Assembly: GCA_028753945.1 (NCBI GenBank)
Contig: JAPNXP010000009.1
Span: 2,480,001 to 2,544,000 of the forward strand
Length of the DNA stretch: 64,000 nt
Direction of reading: 5' to 3'
Source of the DNA: Hexactinellida sp. DTS-2022
Taxonomy: Eukaryota > Porifera > Hexactinellida
The notes under the pieces: generated by a model
The model's database searches: none
Seen by the model: the letters and a program-made list of their open reading frames with translations, nothing else
What the model was told of the DNA's origin: nothing
In this document: piece after piece, positions 33,701 through 42,591 of the stretch
Position numbering within the stretch: position 1 is the stretch's first letter
Layout of the letters: each line of letters starts with the position of its first letter
Position numbers and translations under genes: made by a program

Positions 33701-35175
33701 TCAACTTTGGTCAGGTCAGCTATATGTAAATCCGAAAGCTTTCGTCTGAAAATAGACTGACAGACTTGCTTTCCTGGTGTTATGGCTGCCATCATCCCCA
33801 TGCCGTGGAATGTTTCCTTTCCATCCAAGGTAACAATGTTGTGATCTACGTTGTCGGCCACAAACAACAGCGTCATATCTAGTCTGTTACTATCACCACC
33901 TAGTACATCTGGTGCAACGGAAGCCGCAGCATTTTCCTCGAATCTCTGAACCTCAGAATATGAGGAGCAAAAGCCCATGGCTGAGAGGCTATCTACCATA
34001 AAACGTGACCTGAAATGATGGTGCATCTGGACAGCTAAGCCAAGCTGTAATGGGGGAATTAAAACTCTGGGACGTGCTGCTTGGACAATTGAATGTCCAA
34101 TGCTTGCTACTTTCCGGCGAGTGTCCTTTCCAACAAGGATACGTTGGAGAAAATAACGCAAGCTCGTTGGAACATACTCTAAGGCTGACTGTATCTCAAG
34201 TTCAGAAGTTTTTGGATACTCATCAGTAATAGGGGAGTTCTTCGACTTGAGGTCACTCTTGACAAGTCTGGCTGCAGTCTCTATGATGAGTCTCTTCTGG
34301 GATTCCTCATCATCCACTATTGGCATGCTGAAGTATTCTCTCAGGATTTGATTAGTCTTCTCGCGGAATGTTACAATATCATGTAATCCTTCACCCTCGG
34401 CAATGAATATAGACTCCCCATAATGTTCCAACAGTCTCGACTTCAGATACTGATGACCATAGGCGACACAATCTCGTTCTTTCAGATACTCCTTCATCTT
34501 ACTCGCAAGACAGGTGATTGTCAATTGTTCTTCATCATTTTCCTCAAAGAAGGAGCACATTCTTCGGAAGGCTTGATCTTGGTCACTGTCCTTTGGCCTC
34601 CCAATCTTCCTTTGTTTCTTGTGAATAGGGTCGTCTGCTTTGTGCTGTATAGGAATATCCCGGGTTGTTCGAAAATGTATATCACATGAACGATGGTACA
34701 AACTATCAGCAGCGTGCATGTCTCTCCCAAAGTACTCGATTCGCCCTAGCACAGTAAAGCCCCATTCATCATTTCGTTGTTTACAATGTGACAAAATCGA
34801 CTGCACGAATGAATCAGTTTTGACATAGCTAAAGTAGTCATAATTCGCACTAATAGTGCTCTTCACTACTTCATTTCCACAGAACAGACAGTCTATCTTA
34901 CTATCATATGGTCCTGTGGAAACACGTGCACTTCTTTTTAATTGTTTTGGTGGTCTTAGATTGGCATTCTTCTTATATAACTCGATGTATGTGTTGTTGA
35001 CATAATTTTTCCGACATAACTTGTGAACGCCTGTCCCCGCAATTACCACGATGGTGTCACCTCTCTCAATGCTTGCCCTGTTGATGCCTTCTGCTCCTTT
35101 CTCACCAATGACCACTCTTGCGTATCCTTCTACCTCATTCTCACACAAAGGGCAAATTTCTTGGCTCGCGCTCAT
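30784..35175 (-). CDS. Academ-like transposase with XPG/FEN-like nuclease and CXC domains (1463 aa)
   Basis: Uninterrupted, intronless. N-terminus: two cysteine/histidine clusters, CPLC (8-11) with HKLCRKNY (51-58), and CLFC (96-99) with YHRSCDIHF (160-168), probably DNA-binding. Core: ADNVDH (440-445), GSFH (624-627), SWQMHLHALSACLP (771-784) and CDLVIEQSLMRSIK..GG (838-855), an arrangement I know from large DUF6589-type transposase-like proteins; Asp441 and Glu843 are candidate catalytic residues. C-terminal third: VVFDGYSG (1110-1117), EGDADVAIVKA (1183-1193), GEDTDLFVLL (1207-1216) and HAFTGCDTTSSIFGLGKKSA (1262-1281), matching the acidic motifs and helix-hairpin-helix region of XPG/FEN1 nucleases. 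A tesmin/TSO1-like CXC cluster (CNCSTGCSTHKCSC, CGRCQEYNC) occupies about 1415-1447. It lies between matching inverted repeats, so it is the element's own gene. Superfamily name inferred. Confidence 0.85.
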   Translation of the reverse strand: MSASQEICPLCENEVEGYARVVIGEKGAEGINRASIERGDTIVVIAGTGVHKLCRKNYVNNTYIELYKKNANLRPPKQLKRSARVSTGPYDSKIDCLFCGNEVVKSTISANYDYFSYVKTDSFVQSILSHCKQRNDEWGFTVLGRIEYFGRDMHAADSLYHRSCDIHFRTTRDIPIQHKADDPIHKKQRKIGRPKDSDQDQAFRRMCSFFEENDEEQLTITCLASKMKEYLKERDCVAYGHQYLKSRLLEHYGESIFIAEGEGLHDIVTFREKTNQILREYFSMPIVDDEESQKRLIIETAARLVKSDLKSKNSPITDEYPKTSELEIQSALEYVPTSLRYFLQRILVGKDTRRKVASIGHSIVQAARPRVLIPPLQLGLAVQMHHHFRSRFMVDSLSAMGFCSSYSEVQRFEENAAASVAPDVLGGDSNRLDMTLLFVADNVDHNIVTLDGKETFHGMGMMAAITPGKQVCQSIFRRKLSDLHIADLTKVDVKQYRFSAHLRRSIKFQPLSFLEAADHRIDILWEMSFRFKQSVPNWQGMMHVLHKDCKHPGQSSVIFLPMIDMYPGDKTCIFSTLEYLCKLAFVHKSPAIVTFDQPLYWKASQIKQEVPDDSPVRGVVLLLGSFHTFMNLLGAIGTLMDGSGIKEILGAIYGENAVLHIMSGKAVQRAFRGHLLIDQCLTQQVADEVITDQPAFKNLLQELEKLYTKTLMGESDFNSLIQSECLKETIRVLSTKTHELSARSETSKLWLSYKQMVGVARELIEADRTGSWQMHLHALSACLPIFAAAGHSNYLKTAYLYLQTMNELENENPSVFHKFSNGFHVIRRSDQYWAGLGCDLVIEQSLMRSIKSIGGLTRGSGMTEHQRALWTMSSHVLANYNDAMQGFTRQIFTTSEQHKEATASRMNRDHADMKKLVEKLQPFSPFSDEASLRNIITGVNANKDVNVHNLFTIGKGTVGKMEGQEVFSFSYKRKMKVKTMASARAIEVTEDRTIDPALLFQRFLVVSQSGDLSLNEVMDHELSPYPPSLFQAKNQLRQPDKPQFRDALKEHLKIHSDGAGLLEYVPEVEHYVLDGGSLLHRLKWAEGRTYSSIADDYTSFTVEHYGNATVVFDGYSGGPTTKDNTHQRRRRKNRVGNKVNITEATVFIGSKEDFLSNQVNKQALICLISERMRERGCHVIQAEGDADVAIVKAAVSMTSFKTTTLIGEDTDLFVLLLHCTFNNNAKKIYFRSDKGIPTVVYDIMVIKQMLGVNICQSLLFLHAFTGCDTTSSIFGLGKKSALHKMMKEDSVLQSYARVFSTPKQDPAVIVSTGCKSMIALFNAKPGDSLRDLRYNILCKKVCAAKSFVTPERLPPTVSATKFHSLRSYLQVMLWMDMADGMEVTEWGWDRQGNSLIPVMMDTNPAPEAILKMIHCNCSTGCSTHKCSCRKQGLNCSHVCGRCQEYNCDNMGEWVPSDDDNEEM

Positions 35176-35313
35176 ATCAATATCTAATATGCTAATACAA
35201 ATATTAATAAATTATTTGGAAATAATTTTTTAGACAAAATGGGAAAAACAATACAAAATATAACGAGTTTTATTCTTTATTTCCATTTAATTAGGAATTT
35301 AATATACCCCCAT

Positions 35314-35774
35314 CCGTAAACTATAATATTTCCAAATTAAACCGTTTGAGTATTTATAATAGCTAATTCGTACTGAGTAAGCATAGCCGAGAAAAACAAG
35401 GGGTCACTCGATATGGTTTCTACCAAAATGGAGATCATAAATTTTCACATACCAGGCCGTTGTTAGGGAGGATTCAAGAAAAAAATGGTCAAAATATATA
35501 TTAAATTGCCGGAAATTTGATGCTGAGTACGAATATGACAACAATGGGTTGTTTTTAATGGATTAAAATTGGCTAATGTGGATACACAAAACCGTCGATT
35601 TTCGACCGGACACCAACTTTTGGACCCCATTTTTTTTTCACTTTTGGTTGTCCGATTTCGCTAGACTTTTAGTATGTTATTCCCCATACATGGTACTACG
35701 GAAAAATGCAATAAAACAATTTCTTGCAATTTTTTTGGGGTTGGGGGTATTTGCTTCATATTTTGACCCGACTA
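35314..35774. repeat. Right terminal inverted repeat of the Academ-like element
   Basis: Inverted copy of 30300-30760, about 138 bp upstream of the ORF start, so it probably also carries the promoter. The last bases, GACCCGACTA, are followed by GCA. Confidence 0.85.
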
Positions 35775-35868
35775 GCATTCAATGGACAATTACAGTGGAA
35801 TTGATTTATCAGCAACTCCCCTATTAGCAACTTATTACTGTGCCGACTATACTATACTCATAGACGTC

Positions 35869-36018
35869 GGACCCACCCAGCAGGGGCCGGGCAGCCCGAA
35901 GGGGCTACCCGGCTTTACTCGGCGTGAATGTAGCGGCCCCCGGAATCGATTGGGCCGATCCCGGAACCTTTGGGCCGGGCGGCCCAAAGGGCCGGCGGGA
36001 CCATTTCCGACGCCTATG
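35869..36018. mobile_element. CATAGGCGTC-family MITE, TSD ACTATACT
   Basis: Termini CATAGACGTCGG and CCGACGCCTATG; flanking octamers ACTATACT at 35861-35868 and 36019-36026 are identical. The interior is GC-rich with GGGCCGG/CCCGAAGG palindromes. It was inserted into a TATAGTATAG repeat. Confidence 0.85.
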
Positions 36019-36185
36019 ACTATACTATAGTGGCCCAGTAATGAAATCACTGCCTTTATTACTGTGCCGACTATACTATAGTATAGTGGCCCAGTATTGA
36101 AATCACTGCCTTTTTATTACTGTGCCGACTATACTTTAGTATAGTGGCCCAGATCTAATCTCACTGCCTTTATTATTATTTATTT
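36019..36185. repeat. ~60-bp tandem repeat with a palindromic CTATACTATAGTATAG core
   Basis: Three units of GCCGACTATACTATAGTATA, then GTGGCCCAGT...TCACTGCCTTTATTA. Related units occur at 48782-48920 (and +7084), and in inverted orientation at 59735-59818. Confidence 0.75.
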
Positions 36186-37079
36186 ATTTCTCCGTAACGG
36201 TGCCCTGGCCAGAGCTTTATAGTTAATGGACTGAAACTTGGCATGTAGGTGCAGTGTTACCGTCTAATTTGCACTGGGGTTACGATTTTTGATTAACGAA
36301 CTTTGGACACATTTTTAACACCTTTCAAAGATTTTCTGGTCCATAAAAAATGTTATACTAAACACCAAATTTTTATTACACCATTGGATTCACCATAAAA
36401 TTATGCGTCTAATGGGAGAATACAAATTTTTATAATGAGTTTAATTCATGCCACTAGTGGGGGTTTAAATTTCTTTGTTTACTCATACTTCAGTTTAAGT
36501 AAACTGTTAAATCAAATTCCATTGTTTCAACTTGTTAAATCTTTCGATAATTATATTGATTTAACTTGTGAGTTCAAGCTGGCTTCTATTTAATTGTAGT
36601 ACAGTATTACTATTTAATGGATAAAATAAAATAAAATAATATAAGGAATTTGTTGACTTAACTCAACTCACCGTGGATAACATTGCTAAAATAATTAACT
36701 AATACTAATATAATTTATTATCAATACATAATGAATGAATGGCATTAAACTCTAGATGGTTTATGATAGAAACAAACTTCAAATTTATCTACTGTTCCTT
36801 GTGACTCGGACCAATTAACAAATGTTCTTGAGTACTTGACGCGTTCATTTATTGGCGAAAAATATATAAAATTGCAGCCTGTGTCGACAGCATGTTCCAT
36901 TGGAGACACTATCAAGACTACCACCAAAATATAGTGCCACCAAAGGAACATGTATCGGCACAGCTGCATTACAGATGTGCACCTGGGGTCACGATTTTTT
37001 ATTAAATTTTTTTGGACACATTTTAGACCTATTCAATGTTAGAAAAGGAACAATAAATAGTGCGCAAAAATTCATTTTA
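36186..37079. repeat. Old AT-rich repeat block with conserved hairpin (36880-36965)
   Basis: 36186-36340 is related to 48930-49090 (TCTCCGTA...GCCAGAGC...GGCATGTAGGT). 36880-36965 holds the hairpin GACAGCATGTTCCATTGGAG/CACCAAAGGAACATG. No gene. It forms the left part of a target later split by the 37084-41914 element. Confidence 0.55.
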
Positions 37080-37499
37080 TATATGTTGTAGGCGAAATTG
37101 AGTACCAGGCGAGATTGAGTCTCAATCTCGCCTGGTACTCAATTTCGCCTGCGAGGGTCAGGCGAGATTGAGTACCAGGCGAAATGGAGTCATAATACTT
37201 ATAGAAAATTTATAACTAAATATTATGGGTTGTTAAAAATTGATTATATCCCAGATCTAATCCAGTTATTCGTTCACTTATCATACTAGGTAAACAAAGT
37301 ATGCTGAATACGAATTTGACACTCACAAGTTTCTAATACAAATATTTATTGTTGTTATTGACAATATAGGTAAACAAGTTTGTAAAATATTAGAATTTAC
37401 ATAGAGATTAGACGATTATTTTAAGTAATTGCATATGCTAAATACGAATTTAGAATTAACTACTTGCAAATAAGGGCTGTTTGTTGTTAAAGTTGGGGA

Positions 37500-39103
37500 A
37501 TTAATGACTAAGAATAAGATGGAGATTTTAAAATATAAGTAAGTAAGCAAACTAGTATCATATAGTTACGTATATAGATTAATATTGAAGACTTGACAAA
37601 AGGAATACGAATCCTTTTGTAAGTTAATTATATTGCGTTGTAAAGTGTAAATTATACATGATAATTAATTAAGTGGAATAGTTAAGTATTCCCTAGCAAA
37701 AGCGAACGAGATTATACTGTAGGCTCGTATTGCCTCCTAATAAATATTTATCCTAATCTACTCGCGAATTCAAACCATTTAACTCAAGCCACCAGTTTAA
37801 TCTCCAATACATATAATTTTCAATACATTCACCATAAACAGAACATAATTAATCGCGACACATTCTCAAATTAATGTTGAGTTTATTGATAAGCTGGTTG
37901 TGTTGTTAGTTGGTTTAATAGCTGGTTTTGCTGTTAAATCAGCTTATCAATATCACTCAGTTGAGAATGTATAGTGAGTAAATGAGTAATTACCTTCTAG
38001 TTATGTAGTAAATGTGTTTAAATGTGCATCTATAAATTAACAATACAAAGGCGTAGGCTCTGGTATGGTTGGTAGGGCCATGGACATACAAAAGTTTGCC
38101 AATTGAATCACCAATGGGCAATGATCTCACAATGTCACCGTAATGGACTAACCTATGGGCCCTACTAATCCCATTCTGAGACTACGTCAAACTCCGTATG
38201 TGGGAATTCTCCGAATCTAAGATGTTGACATTTTTCAGACTACTTTCTCAATATTGGAAAATAGTCTAAAAATAACAATTGTTATAATATGCAACCAGAG
38301 ATGGGGCCAAATCCCTATGGAAATTATAGTTTAAAAGATTTTAAGATTAATCCCAGTCCATTCAGAATGGGATTGGGAATTAATCAGAAAATCTCAAACT
38401 CAAGGTCAGTGTGTGGGAATTAAGGAACTTCTAAATGATATTATTTCGAAACTGCTCTGAATTGGTGAATGACAAATACGAATGTTAATCCAAGTTATTT
38501 TATTTAATTCTGCAATCTACACCAATTTGCATGTCTACAGGGTCTGAAAGTCATTTCGTTTCTCGTACCTTCAAACAAACAATAAATGTGTATTGTAATT
38601 ATATGTAATATAAATTATATAATTGATAATAAAAATTATTTAGAAGCTTCATTACATTTTACTTTCACTAAGTAATATAATCTTTGGACAGGTGCGAAGT
38701 CAGCCCTAACTATAGTGGGTGTCAAGTGCGTAGGAGTAAGTATAGCCAGCGACCCTAATGGGTGCTCAGCAGAAAACCTCTTACACACTAAGAGGCCTTG
38801 TTAAATGTTAATTCAGGAGCACTTTCTATAAAAAAGGTGCTATGTAACGACTGAAAAAGAAATAGCACAGTAACACATATTGACTGTGAAAGCTAACTAA
38901 TATGATTACATTCTTGAGCTTAGCTGTGGACGCAATTGCAATTGCATCTCTTACGAAAAAGAGCACAACCCTTAGTATATTGATTATCTTTCTTTTGGAT
39001 ACAAACAACTTGTGACCTTCAGATGTTCTATATTTTGAACAGCGATTTTATTTATATTGAGTCAAAGTAAAATCCATGTTAATTAAATATCTATTACTAA
39101 ATA
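37500..39103. other. AT-rich interior of the TIR element, no gene seen
   Basis: No supported ORF. A small inverted repeat pairs TTGATAAGCTGGTTGTG with TAAATCAGCTTATCAA at 37880-37960. The rest is featureless. Confidence 0.4.
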
Positions 39104-39667
39104 CACTAACCGGCCAAAAGTATTTGAACAATGGGGATTTTAATGCACACACAATACTCGTCTGGCAACTTATTAACGGCTATCTAAACTACTCTGAAAT
39201 GACTATAAATATCTTACTATAGATATACATTACAAAATCTAGTGATTTCAATTCAATTTTGAAAATAACCACGAAGTGGCAAAAGTGTTTCTGCCACGTG
39301 CCACTTGTGGCATAAGTGGCACAAATTGAAATGTGGCTGTATCACAGTGGAAAATATTCGGATTGATTTGAAAGTATGCACTTAGTTTAATCAAACCATG
39401 TGGAATTCAAATCTGCTATCAGAATAAATATATTAACATTGCATCTTAATGATAACAAATTAATTATTTAATTAACTAATTAAATATTTAATGAGTTTAA
39501 CGCCTCCATTAAAATGTAAATTTGAAAATTTTGCTGTTTTATAATACTTTACATATCGTTTCATGTAAATAGCCATTTTGTAGCATCTACTAATGTTATT
39601 ATGCTTGTATAACCTCAAATGTCTAAATGCAATTGATTGCTGTTCAAATACTTTTGGCCGGTTAGTG
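39104..39667. mobile_element. Tc1/mariner-type MITE, TA-flanked
   Basis: Termini CACTAACCGGCCAAAAGTAT and ATACTTTTGGCCGGTTAGTG, flanked by TA. The GGCCAAAAGTATTTGAACA end is typical of Tc1-like elements. No transposase frame. GTGCCACTTGTGGCATAAGT lies in the interior. Confidence 0.8.
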
Positions 39668-39755
39668 TAGCATTAATAATATTTCTAATACGTATTCTAT
39701 TATTAGCTAATACATCATCATGTTTAAATAAAACACAAGATCTGAAAAGTACATA

Positions 39756-39857
39756 CAGTCAACTCAGCTTAATAGAGCCACCTCGGGACCAGTTTGTTTT
39801 GACCCGATTAAGCGGAGAAACCGATTAACCGGTGGCTCTATTAAGCGGAGTTGACTG
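39756..39857. mobile_element. Compact palindromic pogo-type MITE, TA-flanked
   Basis: CAGTCAACTCAGCTTAATAG is mirrored by CTATTAAGCGGAGTTGACTG over 102 bp, making nearly the whole element a hairpin. Same family as 13496-13670. Confidence 0.8.
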
Positions 39858-40200
39858 TATATCAACAAATATTGTGTTGAGTGAAAACATAAATATATTA
39901 CAACTGTTATTGAATACTCACATTAGACACTACGATAATTTTTGTGAGTATGTGTCACACATACTCACAAAGAACTATTGTGCTTTTAATATAGAGATTA
40001 TTGTACAGAGATTATACTACAGTGTAGGACTCAGTATTATAAAGTATTACTCCATAAGTAGTCATTAACTAATACATTTCGCAATTTGGGCAAGTAGAAA
40101 CAGTGTAGTTACAGAAAATATATAATGTGATCATTGTGGTGATGAGAAATGGATTTATGATCATCTTTTCCAACAAATTCAGATATTTTTAATTAGCTTA

Positions 40201-40472
40201 CAGTACTTCCTCGCTAATCCCAACAAGAGGTGTTCCGATTCAAAAAATTCTGTTCCGATTAGTGAATTCGTTCGGATTAGTGAAGTGTAAATACATTTTC
40301 TATTGGCCTCTATAGCATGAGATTCCAATAATTTGGATCAAACTTGTGCAAACCTTTTTAATCCAAACTAAACATGTAGTATACTACCTAAATAATTGTC
40401 TGAGACTTATTAATTTATAATTCCATTGTAATAATCGTTGGATCTCCTGTTCGGACTAGCGAGGATGTACTG
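40201..40472. mobile_element. TA-flanked MITE
   Basis: Ends CAGTACTTCCTCGCTAATCC and GGACTAGCGAGGATGTACTG, flanked by TA. Internal GTTCCGATTAGTGAATTCG repeats. No ORF. Confidence 0.75.
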
Positions 40473-40494
40473 TAAGATAATTTCCAAATAATAC

Positions 40495-41225
40495 TGCTGA
40501 TTATCAACAGACCGGCTAACTGGTTACGAAATCTGGAACCGCTTAACTAAACTTAACTGTTGCTATTAAATATCGATTTAATAGCAACAGTTAAGCGGTT
40601 AGCCAGCCGGTTAACAAATCCAGCCTTGTATAAACAATAGTTAAGGGTGAGGTTGGTTAACCGTTTGGGGCCACGGTTACGATTGTCTTCACACTACGAT
40701 TAACCGGTTAACCGCCACTGAAAGTTTTAACAAAATATATAAACATTTCTCAGAAGATATCTAAATTGTAGTAACGGAAAAGACATTCTTTTAGCCAAGT
40801 ACTCTATAAGTACAATTAACATACGTACAAGTTTATCACTTCAGATTACTTAACACTGTGTTGTCACCAAAATATATCATGTGACTATGGGTAATAAGTT
40901 ACTAATAACTTAATAAGATAAACAATTATTATATTCTGAACAAAATGCGTGCAAATTCACACTGTTATCCAAAAATTTGTACTTCTAATTGTAATATTAA
41001 CATATCGGTTAACTGATCACTAAAATCCGTAACAGTTAACTGGATTAGCGGCTGTTAACCGAATCCAGCCTTGATTTAATATTTTCTGAAGGACGAAATG
41101 TAGGTAAGGAATAAAAACAAAGCTGAACCTTACTAATTATGTAGTATAAATAAATGTTCTACTGTATTGATCAGCATGGACGGTTAACCGTGGCGAGAAA
41201 TTGAATCGTAACCTTAGCCCCAGAA
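40495..41225. repeat. Fragments of the GGTTAACCG TIR family
   Basis: At least three pieces: 40495-40630 ending AATCCAGCCTTG, 40642-41074 starting AAGGGTGAGGTTGGTTAACC and ending AATCCAGCCTTG, and an inverted end at 41175-41220 (GACGGTTAACCGTGGCGAG). They match both termini of the nested element at 1833-3114. No clean duplications seen. Confidence 0.6.
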
Positions 41226-41319
41226 TTTACCATTGAATAAAATATTGGGAACAACAAGATACTCTCCCCTGACTTGAGGGTGGGGACGACACCTCCCTCC
41301 TGACGCTATACAGTAAGTG

Positions 41320-41445
41320 CAAATGCAAAGTCAACCCTTCGGGCAGCCAGGAAATTCCGGGTAATGTCCGGGTAAACTCCGGGTATAGTATTAGTAGCAT
41401 AGGGGCAACCCTTCCGGGCCTACCGGACGGGTTACGACGCCTATG
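41320..41445. mobile_element. CATAGGCGTC-family MITE, TSD AGTAAGTG
   Basis: Perfect AGTAAGTG octamers flank it (41312-41319, 41446-41453). The right end ACGACGCCTATG is typical of the family; the left end CAAATGCAAAGTC is diverged. GC-rich interior. Confidence 0.75.
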
Positions 41446-42404
41446 AGTAAGTGGCTTAGAAATTAGTATGTATCTCAAATATAAGTGTCACTAAGTGTCT
41501 CTTTAACAACAAACAGCCCTTATTTGCAAGTAGTTAATTCTAAATTCGTATTCAGCATATGCAATTACTTAAAATAACCATCTAAAGCTAGTCTCTAGGC
41601 CGGTAAATTCTAATATTTTACAAACTTGTTTACCTATATTGTCAATAACAACAACAAATAGACATAATATAAATTTGTGAGTGTCAAATTCGTATTCAGC
41701 ATACTTGTTTACCTAGTATTATCATTTGGAAGTGAACAAATAGCGGGATTAGATCTGGATATAATTAATTTTTAACAACCCATAATATTTATTCAAACAT
41801 TTTCTATATAAGAATTACTCAATCTCGCCTGGTACTCAATCTCGACTAGGCGAGAATGAGTTTCAGGCGAGATTGAGACTCAATCTCGCCTGGTACTCAA
41901 TTTCGCCTGCGACATATACATTCGATAGAGAAACGTATTCTATAACCTTTCACAGTCACGAATTTTTAAATTGGGTTTCGTTTGTGCCAAATTGAGTTGC
42001 AAGTTTCCTTTGTTTACTAACACTTCAGTTCAATTGAAAGTGTTATATCCAATTCTATTGTTTCAACTCGTGATTATTATATTGATTCCACTTGTGAGAT
42101 CGAGTAGGCTTCTTTTTTCTAATTGAAAACTATGATTTTCATTCCATAACAACGACAGATTATGTGATTATATTTACTTCTGCGAGAAGAGGTGCTGCTT
42201 TAGTTCGAATTTCAAGGTTGTCATTAGTTAGAATTGTCTGTCCAAAATACTTATATGGAGCTGAGTTACTGGTAACTGAAGTAGGTTTTTATTTATGTCT
42301 CAATTTAATTTCTGAGCTTATGGGTCTTTTAAAATTGAAACACTTCCTTATATGGCAGTTCAGTTACCTGTAACTGAGCTCCATATAAGTAATCTGTTGT
42401 CTGA

Positions 42405-42535
42405 ATTATCACAAGTTCGAATTGATTTGTAGTCTATTGGAACAAGTTCGAATCGTTTTGTAGTCTATTGGAACAATTTCGAATCGATTTGTAATCTATT
42501 GTAACAATTTCGAATCGTTTTAACATATTGTGTAT
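42405..42535. repeat. Left subterminal minisatellite of the MULE
   Basis: Four ~31-bp units of GTCTATTGGAACAAGTTCGA type, inverted relative to those at 44810-44890 and 45733-45975 near the other end. Subterminal arrays like this often hold transposase binding sites; that role is inferred. Confidence 0.6.
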
Positions 42536-42591
42536 ATTGTTTAATAACTTTAATTGAGGGTTGTAATGAAATACTTGTTTATAATAAATGC

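Larger units (their letters stand above)
30300..35774 (-). mobile_element. Intact-looking Academ-like DNA transposon, 5475 bp, TSD GCA
   Basis: Inverted repeats of about 461 bp (30300-30760 and 35314-35774) start TAGTCGGGTCAA and end TTGACCCGACTA. The trinucleotide GCA flanks both ends (30297-30299 and 35775-35777). One uninterrupted ORF of 1463 codons fills almost all the space between the repeats, on the minus strand. A 3-4 bp duplication and a transposase carrying an XPG-like nuclease fit what is known of the Academ superfamily. The arms are similar but not identical, with small gaps, so the insertion is not brand new although the ORF is intact. Confidence 0.8.
37084..41914. mobile_element. 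4.8-kb TIR element with ~410-bp inverted repeats and no gene
   Basis: Left TGTTGTAGGCGAAATTGAGT and right ACTCAATTTCGCCTGCGACA are inverted, and pairing extends about 410 bp inward (to about 37495 and 41500, the TTTGCAAGTAGTTAATTCTA region). Both sides are flanked by TATA (37080-37083, 41915-41918). Each end carries tandem GGCGAGATTGAGT/ACTCAATCTCGCC words. The interior shows no long ORF; it contains younger MITEs at 39104, 39756, 40201 and 41320. A deletion derivative of a larger element is likely. Confidence 0.7.
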
